64,000 nucleotides of DNA, from NCBI RefSeq assembly GCF_002197685.1, contig NZ_NBBI01000001.1:744001-808000 (forward strand), written 5' to 3'. A program made the translations under genes and the position numbers. This document shows, piece after piece, positions 9,121 through 17,877 of this stretch. Source of the stretch: Sphingomonas dokdonensis. GTDB lineage: Bacteria > Pseudomonadota > Alphaproteobacteria > Sphingomonadales > Sphingomonadaceae. Numbering within the stretch: position 1 is the first letter of the stretch; each line of letters starts with the position of its first letter. Under the pieces are notes generated by a model. The model had not been told where the DNA came from. It searched no databases and saw only the letters and a program-made list of their open reading frames with translations.

Positions 9121-10203
9121 TCAGGCGAGGATGTTTTCGGTGGCGGCGCGCACCACCAGCCCGAACGGGCCGGGCGTCTTACCGTGGCGCAGCTGTGCCG
9201 TGAAATGGCCCTGTGCCGCGATTTCGAGCGCAATTCGGTTCAGCCCATGGCGATCGAGCTGCGGACCGGTTTGCGCCATGACGATCGCGAGCCCGCCGGG
9301 GCGTAGGCGTGCGAGCAGGTCCTCGATCAACTTGAGCGCGCGCGCGACATCCCCTGCACCGAACGTGTCGCTGCGCGTATAGGCAAAGTCGAAGCCGACG
9401 CCGTCGCTGCCGGGCGCTTGCGTGGAACAGGCGGCATCGAGCGATTCGCCGGGCGGTAGGGCGATCGCCTGCATGGCGCAGCCGACCGTGCTGGCGAAGG
9501 CGGCGACTGGCTCTGGATGGGCGGACGCCGCAAGGCCGCGCGCCTCCGGCTCCAGCCGGCCATATTCTTCCAGCACGCGCACGATAAAGGCCGCCTCCCA
9601 CCGATCCTTTACCGATCCGTGCTGCGCGAGCTGCGCGTCGAGCCGCTTGAAATCGGATTCGTCGACCTGGTCGGTCGTGAACCCCTGCGACACCGGCCAG
9701 GCGAGCTGGGGCTCCGTGCTGCTGATCATCGCACTCGCACGCCGCGCCTTCAGGCGACCGAAGAGGCTGCGCCTGCGGGCTGGATCCTCGTCCTCACCAG
9801 CGCGGCTCGCAATGGTGATCGCGATGCCGTCGGCCCGCGCCGAACACTCGCCGTAGACATAGCCGGTGACGGCATAGAGCGCGCCGGGGAGCGCCTCGAA
9901 CGGCAGCCTGATGCGCCGTGGTGCCTTGGCCAGCGACGGCAGCAGGACGGTGATCTTGCCGCGCTCGGTCACCGGCGGTTTGCCGTCGGGCAGATGCTGG
10001 AAAATGCGAATTGCCAGCATGCCGACGTCCGCGGTCAGCCCTGCTATCTCGATCTCGGCGATCGATGGGCCGGGCGCCGCAGCCACATAGGAGGTGTGGA
10101 AGACGTAGCTTGAATCCTCGCTCTTGTCCTTGCCGCCAAGCGGGCGGATGCGGCTGCGCTGCGCTGGCCAATAGCCGAAGGGGTCAAGCGTTTGGGCGAT
10201 CAT
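9121..10203 (-). CDS. Unrecognised protein with methyltransferase-like C-terminal half
   Basis: I do not recognise a named family for this 360-residue protein. Residues 1-150 look like a beta-rich accessory domain (SSYVFHTSYVAAAPG, ITVLLPSLAKAPRRIRLPFE). The C-terminal half has the spacing of the later part of a SAM methyltransferase: FDFAYTRSDTFGAGD, then LLARLRPGGLAIVMAQ and FGLVVRA. It lacks a clear glycine-rich SAM motif I, so it may be non-catalytic. No signal peptide or membrane helix is evident. It precedes the FkbM gene by 55 bp and is divergent from the GT2 gene at 10303, so it probably belongs to the polysaccharide locus. Confidence 0.7.
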   Translation of the reverse strand: MIAQTLDPFGYWPAQRSRIRPLGGKDKSEDSSYVFHTSYVAAAPGPSIAEIEIAGLTADVGMLAIRIFQHLPDGKPPVTERGKITVLLPSLAKAPRRIRLPFEALPGALYAVTGYVYGECSARADGIAITIASRAGEDEDPARRRSLFGRLKARRASAMISSTEPQLAWPVSQGFTTDQVDESDFKRLDAQLAQHGSVKDRWEAAFIVRVLEEYGRLEPEARGLAASAHPEPVAAFASTVGCAMQAIALPPGESLDAACSTQAPGSDGVGFDFAYTRSDTFGAGDVARALKLIEDLLARLRPGGLAIVMAQTGPQLDRHGLNRIALEIAAQGHFTAQLRHGKTPGPFGLVVRAATENILA

Positions 10204-10302
10204 GCGCGAACACTAGGCGAGCGGCAGATGCCGTGACAATCGGTGGAACCGCCTTGCTGGCAGAGAATGCGTGCGTCATGCCAGCGGCATGGGTGATCGA
10301 TC

Positions 10303-12213
10303 ATGACTCGCTGGACACGGCCGGGCCGTTCGCTGAGCACGCGGCCGATCATTCCGCCACTCGCCGCATTGGGTGCGATGGGCGAGGAGCGGCGGTTGCC
10401 CGCAGCACGGCCGGCCACTGACCGGATAGACAAGGGCCAATCGACGCACGATGATGGTGCTGCACGCTGGCGCAAGATCCTCGCCGTGGCGGAGGCGTTT
10501 GCGAGCGAGCGGCTCGCCGACGAAGCGCTCGCCGCCAGCCTTGGTTACCCGATCGAGGCGTACGATCAGTTTCGTCGCGACATTGCGGTGCGACCACCGC
10601 CGCCATCGTCCGAAAAGAGTTCGGTGCCAACGGTGCTGGTCGATGCACGCGATACGGAGCCGTATCTTCTTCGGGCGACGCTGCGCAGTCTACAGGATCA
10701 GTCGGTCGGCGACTGGTCGGCGCGGGTGATCGCGCCGGCGGCGATTTGCGAAGGGCCGGTCGCCTCTTTCGCCGACACCGATCCACGCATTCATTTCAAG
10801 AGTTCTGCGGCTTTTTCGCCGGTGGCGGGCGAGCATGCGATCCTCCTCGATGCGGGAACCGTGCTCGATCCCGAGGCGCTGGCGTGGTTCAGCTTCGCGC
10901 TTTTACGAACTGGCGCGGCGGCGGTGTTCGCCGATGAAGACCGCGGCGTCGCCGATCCTGACTTCGGCCTGCTACGGGCCGATCCATTGCTGTTTGGCAT
11001 GTTCGATGAAGCGTTGGTCAGCCATGGCGTCGTGCCAGCGGTGGTCGCGCTGGCCGGCCCCTTGCCGGATCAGGCTGGCGCTGGATCGCGAGGCGCGGCG
11101 CTGCTTGCGGCCGCAGGGCGAGGCATGGTGGCGCATGTGCCCCGTGTCCTCGTGACGCGGCTCGAAGTGCCGCTGGTCGCCAGAGGGGGCAGGATAGACG
11201 CGCCCGGCGAGGGGCGTGAGGAGACGCCAGGGGAGCCTGCTGCAAGGACTGGAGCGAGTCCCGCTCAGGGCGGGCGCAGGATCGCCGTTGTTATTCCCAC
11301 CCGCGATGAAGCACGCCTTCTCGCACGTGCTATCCAGAGTCTGCGATCAACCGCCAGCCAGCCAGATCGACTGGACATTGTGGTAGTGGACAATCGCAGC
11401 GTGCTGCCGGAAACAACGGCGTTGCTGGATCGGCTGATCATGGCCGGCACGGCGCGCGTGGTGCCGTTCGATTCCGCCTTCAATTGGTCGCTGGCGTCAA
11501 ATCGAGGCGCAGCGGCCAGCGATGCGCCGCTCATCGTCTTTGCCAATAACGACATCGAGATGCTGTCTGCCGGCTGGGACGAACTTGTCGAAGATTGGCT
11601 GGGGCAGAGCGACGTGGGCGCGGTGGGTGCGCGATTGCTGTATCCGGATCGTACCATTCAGCACGCCGGCATCGCCTTCGGCTTCGGGCCGACCGGTACC
11701 GAGCATGAGGGGCGCGGCGTGCCGGCACCGGATAGCGGACCGGGTGGTCGCTACACCTCACCGCATCGGGTCTCCGCCGTGACCGGCGCCTTTCTGGCGG
11801 TGCGCCGGAGCGACTTCGAACAAGTGGGTGGCTTTGACGCGGCTCGCCTGATGATCGGGCATAGCGACATCGATCTGTGTCTGCGCCTGCGCGATGCGGG
11901 CCGGACGATCCTCTACTGCCCTGCCATCCAGGCGATCCACCATGAAGGCGCGACGCGCGGCCGCAACGAGACGCAGGCTGCGATCGCGTGGGACGAAGGG
12001 GAGCGGATAGACCTTGTGAAACGCTGGGGTGGCGCGCTGAACGACGATCCCGGCGTCAGCCCATATTGGCGGCGCGGCGAGCGGCCCTTCGCCTTTCTCC
12101 GCGAGCCGACGATGCGCGAGATACTGGCGCACATCGATCGCAGTGCCAGGGCCGATCCGTGGCGGCCGCACAAGGGGCAAAGTGTCCCACACCATGCGAC
12201 GGACATGGCTTAA
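10303..12213 (+). CDS. GT2-family glycosyltransferase with degenerate first GT2 module
   Basis: This protein has up to 636 residues. A complete GT2 domain begins at about residue 327: IAVVIPTRDEARLLARAIQS, VVVDNRS, NNDIEML, TIQHAGIAFG and HSDIDLCLRLRDAG. This is the WcaA/RfbN-like second module of tandem GT2 proteins. Residues ~100-240 resemble a decayed first GT2 module (LRATLRSLQDQSVGDWSARV, then LLDAGTVLDPEALAW) that has lost its nucleotide-binding part. The start is uncertain: ATG 10303 gives the longest frame and ATG 10378 is also in frame. It probably adds sugars to the capsule or a related glycan in the cytoplasm. Confidence 0.8.
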   Translation: MTRWTRPGRSLSTRPIIPPLAALGAMGEERRLPAARPATDRIDKGQSTHDDGAARWRKILAVAEAFASERLADEALAASLGYPIEAYDQFRRDIAVRPPPPSSEKSSVPTVLVDARDTEPYLLRATLRSLQDQSVGDWSARVIAPAAICEGPVASFADTDPRIHFKSSAAFSPVAGEHAILLDAGTVLDPEALAWFSFALLRTGAAAVFADEDRGVADPDFGLLRADPLLFGMFDEALVSHGVVPAVVALAGPLPDQAGAGSRGAALLAAAGRGMVAHVPRVLVTRLEVPLVARGGRIDAPGEGREETPGEPAARTGASPAQGGRRIAVVIPTRDEARLLARAIQSLRSTASQPDRLDIVVVDNRSVLPETTALLDRLIMAGTARVVPFDSAFNWSLASNRGAAASDAPLIVFANNDIEMLSAGWDELVEDWLGQSDVGAVGARLLYPDRTIQHAGIAFGFGPTGTEHEGRGVPAPDSGPGGRYTSPHRVSAVTGAFLAVRRSDFEQVGGFDAARLMIGHSDIDLCLRLRDAGRTILYCPAIQAIHHEGATRGRNETQAAIAWDEGERIDLVKRWGGALNDDPGVSPYWRRGERPFAFLREPTMREILAHIDRSARADPWRPHKGQSVPHHATDMA

Positions 12214-12275
12214 CACAAGGCAGCGGATCGATTAGCCGCGAAGGCGGAACACTCGTTCCAATCGGGGGGAAGGCA

Positions 12276-15200
12276 GTGGGTCGAAGCTACCTGGCGCGCG
12301 CGGCAGCAGCACTTGGCTTTGGTGACACCAGGGCAGCGCCGGACGGCAAGCATCGGCTGTTGGGCGACAAGGCGCGCGACGCGGGCGATTGGGGGCTCGC
12401 TGCCGAACACTACCGATCATATCTGCGTGGGCATCCGGACTCGTTCGCGATCTGGGTTCAGTTGGGCCACGCGCTGAAGGAAGCTGGCGATTTCGCGCGG
12501 GCGGAAGAAGCGTATCTCCGCGCCGAACGGCTGGACCCGGATGACGCGGATCTTGCGCTCAACCTTGGTCACCTGATGAAATCCATGCGGCGTCTGCCGG
12601 ATGCCGAACATTATTATACCCGCAGCTTTCAGATCGACGGCAATGCGCAGGCCGGAAGCGAATTGGAGCGGCTGGGTACCACCACCGAAGCGGAGGCGAC
12701 GCCCGGCCCCAAGCCCATCCAGCAGGGCATGGCGGGCAGCGTCGATGAAATACAGGGGTGCGTGGTGCGGGGTTGGGCGGTGGAGCCTGACCCGACTAAC
12801 GGCGCGGCGCAGATCGAGGCGGTCAATGCGGACGGCCATGTTGTTGCCACCGGCGTCGCAACGCGCGTCCGCTCGGATGTTGCCGCTGCCGGGTACACCG
12901 ATGGACCGTCGGGCTTTACCCTGGTGATCGATCATCTGGCGCTGAGCGGCAATCAAGCATGGGTCGACGTTCGGCTGCGATCGAACGGCGCGTCGCTAAG
13001 CGGATCGCCGGTGATCATCGGCCTGCCTGAACAGACGGAAGCAGACGCCGCGCGGCGGATCAGCACGGCGCGCTATGTCATGCCGAAAACCCTGGGTGCT
13101 ATCGGCGGCGAGCACGCGATCTTTGTTGCCTATGCCGCCACGGGGATGCTGCATTCGTTTGTGCGGCCGTTCCTGCGCATGCTGCGCGATCAGGGTATTG
13201 CCGTGTCACTGGTGGTCAACACCGACCGGCCGGTGGCGTTAGACGACGACCTGCTCGATCTGGTTGCCAGCGCGGTGGTGCGAGAGAACAAGGGATATGA
13301 TTTCGGCGCCTGGGCGCACATGTTACGGCTTGAGCCGAAATTGCATGGCGCAGAATGCTTGTACATCATCAATGACAGCATCGTCGGGCCAAGCAACGAG
13401 GCTGACTTCGCAGCGATGATGGAAAAGTTGCGGCAGAACAAGGCCGACTTGCTCGGTCTTACCGAGACGCTTGAACGTGGCTGGCACGTGCAAAGCTATT
13501 TTCTGCGGGTCAGCGCGCCGCTCTTGCAATCCTATGCCTTTCAGCTCTTCGTCAACTCCGTTGCAGTGATCGCGGACAAGGACGCGATCATCAATACGTT
13601 CGAAGTGCCATTGGCGCGGCGCGTTGCCGAGGCAGGTTTCACCGTCGACAGTGTCTTCAAGATCGACGAGGCGCGCAATCCGACGCTGTTTGCTTGGAAG
13701 CGGTTGCTTGCGGCGGGCTTTCCCTTCGTCAAGCATTCATTGCTGCGACATGGCTTCGAGCATCTGAATACAGACGGCCTGGCACGCGAGATGAAGCGCG
13801 CAGGGTTCGACATGAAGGCATTCGAGGCGGCGCGGGACTATCGCAGTGAGGAGCCGCTGCCTCCAGCGGGGTTTCCGCTGCTGGCACGTGCAAAGCCAAG
13901 CGAACCGGACGAGGAGCGGCCGCAGAAGCCGTACAAAGTGGCATTCTATGGCCCGTGGAACTACGACAATGGCTTGGGCTCGGCCAGCCGAGGGATCATC
14001 TCGGCCATTAGGCAGGCTGGCGCTCGGCTGAACCTCCACCCGATCCGCAAGCCGTTTCACGTTCACAAGCCGGTGGGGCCGGCACATGATGTGCTCGACT
14101 TCGACGGCGCGGCCGACGTGGCGATCGTGCATCTGAACCCAGATTCCTGGCACCTGCTGACGGACGAGCAGCGTGCGCAGATCGACCGGGCGCAGCGGCG
14201 GATCGGCTATTGGGTGTGGGAGATGGAGGAGCTCCCCGCTGCGTGGCAGCAGGATTTCGGATCGGTGGACCGGATCTGGGCGCCGAGCGGCTTCAACGCG
14301 CAGGCCTTTGCGGCGGCGAAACAAGCCCCGGTGGACGTGATACCACACGTGGTGCCGGTGGCTGGCGAGGCAACTGCCGACCGACTGGCTATTCGCCATG
14401 CGCTGGGCCTGTCGACCGAGCGACGGCTGATCCTCTACGTCTTCGATGGCGCGAGCTATCTCGTGCGCAAGAACCCGGCCGCATTGCTGCGTGCTTTCGC
14501 CGCGTCGGGGCTGGCGGAGCAGGGCTGGAGCCTGGTGCTGAAAACCAAGCACCTGATGGATCGACCGGGCGAAGGGCAAGATCTGGCAGCCTTGGCCGAG
14601 GCGACCGACGGCGTGATCCTGCTGGATCGGTCGCTCAGCAGCCATGAGCTTTCCGACCTCGTCGCATCGTGCGACATCTACGCGTCGCCGCATTGTTCGG
14701 AAGGGTTCGGCCTGACCGTCGCCGAAGCGATGGCGGCCGGGCGGATCGTGGTGGCGACCGATTACAGCGGGACGACGCAATTCCTCGATCAAAGCTGCGG
14801 GTTCCCGGTCGCGGCAGAGCCGTGGACGCTGGAGGAGGATTTCGGCCATTACCTGAGCGGCGGCACATGGGCGCGTATCGACGAGGCGGCGCTGGCCGAG
14901 GCGCTGGTTCAAGCGGCAGCGCGGATCGATGCCGGCGACGAGACGATCGGCGAGGCGGCACGTGCGCGAGTGGCAGCGATGCTGTCTGCCGAAGCGGTGG
15001 GGGCCGCCATTGCGGCAAGCCTCGACGCGGTCGTTCACGACGATGGGCCGGTGCGACAACCCGTTCCGGCGATTGAAGATGCCGGCGCGGGCGTTGACCT
15101 GGCGGCGCTCGCGGGCGGGGCGCGCGACGGGCTTGCCGTGCTCAGCCTGTCGGAGGGTACGCTGACCGCCGAAACCGATGGGCTGACCGACGTGGCGGCT

Positions 15201-16541
15201 GATCGTGACGCGTGGCTTGCGATCGCGCCGGCCGGGGCACGCCTGCATCCGCATGCGGCGAACACCCTGGCGCGGTTCGCCGGACAGCGCCCCGACGTGG
15301 CGATCTTCTATGGCGACGATGTGGCGTATGCCGAGGAAACACTGCTGGAGCAGGTGCGGTTGAAGCCGCAGTTTGACCGGACGCTGTTCGCCGCGCAGGA
15401 TTACATCGGGGCCCCGATCTTCGTACGTGGTTCGGCGCTTCACGAACTCGGCGGTTTGCGACTGTCGCTAGACGATGCGGCGCTGTACGATCTGGTGCTG
15501 CGCGCGGCAGAGCAGGGCATGTCGATCGGGCGGATCCCCGAGGTTCTGCTGGTGCAGGGCGAGCGGCGGGTGAGGGCGCCGCTAGCGGCGCGGCGCGCGC
15601 TGCTGGAACAGTCGCCGCTCTACGCCGGCTACCAGATCGCAGAAGGACGTGCGCCCGGGGCGCTGGCGCTTTCGCGCGATTTCGAGAGAGAATGGCCGCA
15701 CGTCACCTTGTGCGTGCCGACGCGGCGTTCCGCGATCGAGGGTGGCGAGGGGAGCTATATCGAGCGGCTGCTGCATAGCCTGGCTGGTGTCGCGTGGCCG
15801 GCAGACCGGCTGACGGTGCTGGTGGGTGATGACGTGGAGGGCGAGCCGTCCTGGGCCGACCACGCATGGCCATTCGAGCTGCGGCGAATCGAGACACCAC
15901 GCGCGCCGGGCGAGCCGTTCAACTTTTCCGCGAAGATGAACAGGTTGTGGCGTGCTGCCGACAGCGAATTCGTGGTCCTGCTCAACGATGACGTGGTGGC
16001 CAAGCGGCAGGACTGGTTGCGCGCGCTGATCAGCTTTGCGGTGGATCGCGACGTGGGCGCCGTCGGTCCTCGACTGTTGTATGACGATGGCACGATCCAG
16101 CACGCCGGCATCTATGGCGGAATAATGGGGACGAGCGCCCACGCTTGGCTGGGGCTGGAAGTGGATGCGCCGACGTATCAGGATTGGGCGCTTACGCAGC
16201 GCGAGGTGTCGATGGTGACGGGCGCGGTGCTGGCGACACGGCGCAGCGTGATGGAGGCAATCGGCGGCTTCGACGAACGCTTCACACTGGAGTTCAACGA
16301 CATCGACCTGTGCCTGAAGATGCGGCAGCAGGGGTATCGCATTGTCTATAATCCGATGGCGGAGCTGATCCATTCCGAGAAGAAGTCGCGGGGTGACACG
16401 GCGCCGCCGGGCGAGCAGCTGGCGCTCTTCCTCGCTCGGTGGAACGATTGGCTGGCGGACGATCCTGCCTTGCCGCCGAACATGCGGCGCGACATGCTGG
16501 AGCTGACCCCGCGGGCCGGTGCGGCCGACTGGTTCGTCTGA
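12276..16541 (+). CDS. Giant multidomain glycosyltransferase (TPR, RgpF-like, GT4, tandem GT2)
   Basis: The protein is about 1421 residues long. The modules in order are: TPR-like repeats at ~29-118 (GDWGLAAEHYRSYLRGHPDS); a small beta domain at ~152-248 (GCVVRGWAVEPDP); a RgpF/rhamnan-synthesis-F-like domain at ~269-528 (RENKGYDFGAWAHML, YIINDSIVGP); a GT4 domain at ~555-850 (FYGPWNYDNGLGSASRG, SEGFGLTVAEAM); a degenerate GT2-like stretch at ~950-1110 (VAIFYGDDVAYAEE); and a complete GT2 at ~1139-1368 (LLNDDVVAK, TIQHAGIYGG, FNDIDLCLKM). The GTG at 12276 follows GGGGGAAGG and was preferred to the longer frame, which overlaps the gene upstream. It likely makes several consecutive linkages of one glycan. 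It converges with a transporter gene after 1 bp. Confidence 0.85.
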   Translation: MGRSYLARAAAALGFGDTRAAPDGKHRLLGDKARDAGDWGLAAEHYRSYLRGHPDSFAIWVQLGHALKEAGDFARAEEAYLRAERLDPDDADLALNLGHLMKSMRRLPDAEHYYTRSFQIDGNAQAGSELERLGTTTEAEATPGPKPIQQGMAGSVDEIQGCVVRGWAVEPDPTNGAAQIEAVNADGHVVATGVATRVRSDVAAAGYTDGPSGFTLVIDHLALSGNQAWVDVRLRSNGASLSGSPVIIGLPEQTEADAARRISTARYVMPKTLGAIGGEHAIFVAYAATGMLHSFVRPFLRMLRDQGIAVSLVVNTDRPVALDDDLLDLVASAVVRENKGYDFGAWAHMLRLEPKLHGAECLYIINDSIVGPSNEADFAAMMEKLRQNKADLLGLTETLERGWHVQSYFLRVSAPLLQSYAFQLFVNSVAVIADKDAIINTFEVPLARRVAEAGFTVDSVFKIDEARNPTLFAWKRLLAAGFPFVKHSLLRHGFEHLNTDGLAREMKRAGFDMKAFEAARDYRSEEPLPPAGFPLLARAKPSEPDEERPQKPYKVAFYGPWNYDNGLGSASRGIISAIRQAGARLNLHPIRKPFHVHKPVGPAHDVLDFDGAADVAIVHLNPDSWHLLTDEQRAQIDRAQRRIGYWVWEMEELPAAWQQDFGSVDRIWAPSGFNAQAFAAAKQAPVDVIPHVVPVAGEATADRLAIRHALGLSTERRLILYVFDGASYLVRKNPAALLRAFAASGLAEQGWSLVLKTKHLMDRPGEGQDLAALAEATDGVILLDRSLSSHELSDLVASCDIYASPHCSEGFGLTVAEAMAAGRIVVATDYSGTTQFLDQSCGFPVAAEPWTLEEDFGHYLSGGTWARIDEAALAEALVQAAARIDAGDETIGEAARARVAAMLSAEAVGAAIAASLDAVVHDDGPVRQPVPAIEDAGAGVDLAALAGGARDGLAVLSLSEGTLTAETDGLTDVAADRDAWLAIAPAGARLHPHAANTLARFAGQRPDVAIFYGDDVAYAEETLLEQVRLKPQFDRTLFAAQDYIGAPIFVRGSALHELGGLRLSLDDAALYDLVLRAAEQGMSIGRIPEVLLVQGERRVRAPLAARRALLEQSPLYAGYQIAEGRAPGALALSRDFEREWPHVTLCVPTRRSAIEGGEGSYIERLLHSLAGVAWPADRLTVLVGDDVEGEPSWADHAWPFELRRIETPRAPGEPFNFSAKMNRLWRAADSEFVVLLNDDVVAKRQDWLRALISFAVDRDVGAVGPRLLYDDGTIQHAGIYGGIMGTSAHAWLGLEVDAPTYQDWALTQREVSMVTGAVLATRRSVMEAIGGFDERFTLEFNDIDLCLKMRQQGYRIVYNPMAELIHSEKKSRGDTAPPGEQLALFLARWNDWLADDPALPPNMRRDMLELTPRAGAADWFV

Positions 16542-16542
16542 G

Positions 16543-17877
16543 CTATCGAGCGGTGGTGGCGGGGTGGGCGAAGGGATCGTCGCGCAGCGACCGCCCAGCT
16601 GTTTCGGGCATGTAGCGAAGTGCAATCAGCCCGACGATGCAGGCCAGCATCATATAATAGGCTGGCATCAGCGGATCGCCGGTCATGCTGATAAGCCCGC
16701 TGCCGACCATCGGAGCGGTACCGCCGAAAATCGAGGTCGCGACGTTATAGGCGATGGCGAAGCCGGCGAAGCGCACCGATGTCGGGAACAGTGCGGGAAA
16801 GGTTGCCGAGATGGTCGCGAGCTGCGGCACGTACAGCAGGCCGAGCACCATAAAGGCGATGACTGCGCCTACGAAGCCGGTGCCAATCAGCATATAAAGC
16901 GGCACGACGAGCAGGAGCAGCCCGAGCAGCGACCAGCGCCACATAACCCGCCGGCCGACGCGATCGGACAAGCCGCCGGCGAACGGCACAAAGACCATCA
17001 TGAACAGCATGCCGATGATCGGCACCAGCAACGCCTCGTCATGGCCGAGGCCGATGCGCCGCTGGAGATAGGTGGGCATGTAGCTGAGCAGCGAATAGTT
17101 CACGACGTTCAGCGCGATGACGAGCCCGCTGACGACCAGCATCGGCCGCCAATGGTGGCGCAGCAACGCGGCGAGCGTGGGTGGGTGGCGATCCTCGGCG
17201 GCTGCCATCTCCTCGCGGAAGATAGGCGTGTCTTCCATCTTCGAGCGAACGTACATGCCGACGAGGCCGATCGGGCCGGCGATGAGGAAGGGGATGCGCC
17301 AGCCCCAATCCTGCATCGCGGCGTCGCCGAGCGATAGCGAGAAGCCGAGCATCAGCGCCGCCCCGGCCGAGAAGCCGGCGAGCGTGCCGAATTCGAGAAA
17401 GCTGCCAAAGAAGCCGCGCCGGTCGTCGGGAGCATATTCCGCCATGAAGGTCGCCGCGCCGCCATATTCGCCGCCTGTCGAGAAGCCTTGCAGCAAGCGC
17501 AGGACGATGAGGATCGAGGGCGCCCAGAAACCGATCGATGCATAGCTCGGGATCAAGCCAACCGCGAAGGTCGCGCCGGCCATCAGCAGGATCGTCATGG
17601 CGAGCACCGCCTTGCGCCCGATGCGATCACCCATTGGCCCCCAGAACAAACCGCCCAGCGGTCGCACGAGAAAGGAGATCGCGAAGGTGGCGAGCGCGAA
17701 GAGCACCGCCTCCTCGGTTTCGCCCGGGAAGAGCGCGGCGGAGATGAAGGTCAGGCCGTACGCGTAGATGCCGTAATCGAACCATTCCACCGCATTGCCC
17801 AGCGCCGATGCGCCGACCGCTCGTCGCAGTTGCGCGCTGTCGACCGAATGGGAAGGCGGGAGCGCGGCTGCAGTCAT
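16543..17877 (-). CDS. MFS transporter of the metabolite:H+ symporter (ProP-like) family
   Basis: This 444-residue, 12-helix transporter has the MHS/ProP hallmarks NAVEWFDYGIYAYGL in helix 1, RPLGGLFWGPMGDRIGRK between helices 2 and 3, and RLLQGFSTGGEYGGAATF. ProP itself is a proton symporter for proline, betaine and ectoine. As the last gene downstream of ectABCD-ask, uptake or recapture of ectoine or hydroxyectoine is a reasonable inference, though the MHS family also carries dicarboxylates and aromatic acids. Its ATG overlaps the preceding stop by four bases, so it is translationally coupled to the upstream MFS gene. Confidence 0.85.
   Translation of the reverse strand: MTAAALPPSHSVDSAQLRRAVGASALGNAVEWFDYGIYAYGLTFISAALFPGETEEAVLFALATFAISFLVRPLGGLFWGPMGDRIGRKAVLAMTILLMAGATFAVGLIPSYASIGFWAPSILIVLRLLQGFSTGGEYGGAATFMAEYAPDDRRGFFGSFLEFGTLAGFSAGAALMLGFSLSLGDAAMQDWGWRIPFLIAGPIGLVGMYVRSKMEDTPIFREEMAAAEDRHPPTLAALLRHHWRPMLVVSGLVIALNVVNYSLLSYMPTYLQRRIGLGHDEALLVPIIGMLFMMVFVPFAGGLSDRVGRRVMWRWSLLGLLLLVVPLYMLIGTGFVGAVIAFMVLGLLYVPQLATISATFPALFPTSVRFAGFAIAYNVATSIFGGTAPMVGSGLISMTGDPLMPAYYMMLACIVGLIALRYMPETAGRSLRDDPFAHPATTAR

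Noticed and set aside
13737..15443. 568-codon minus-strand frame inside the giant glycosyltransferase gene
   Set aside because: It is antisense to well-conserved RgpF and GT4 motifs and has the same chance composition.
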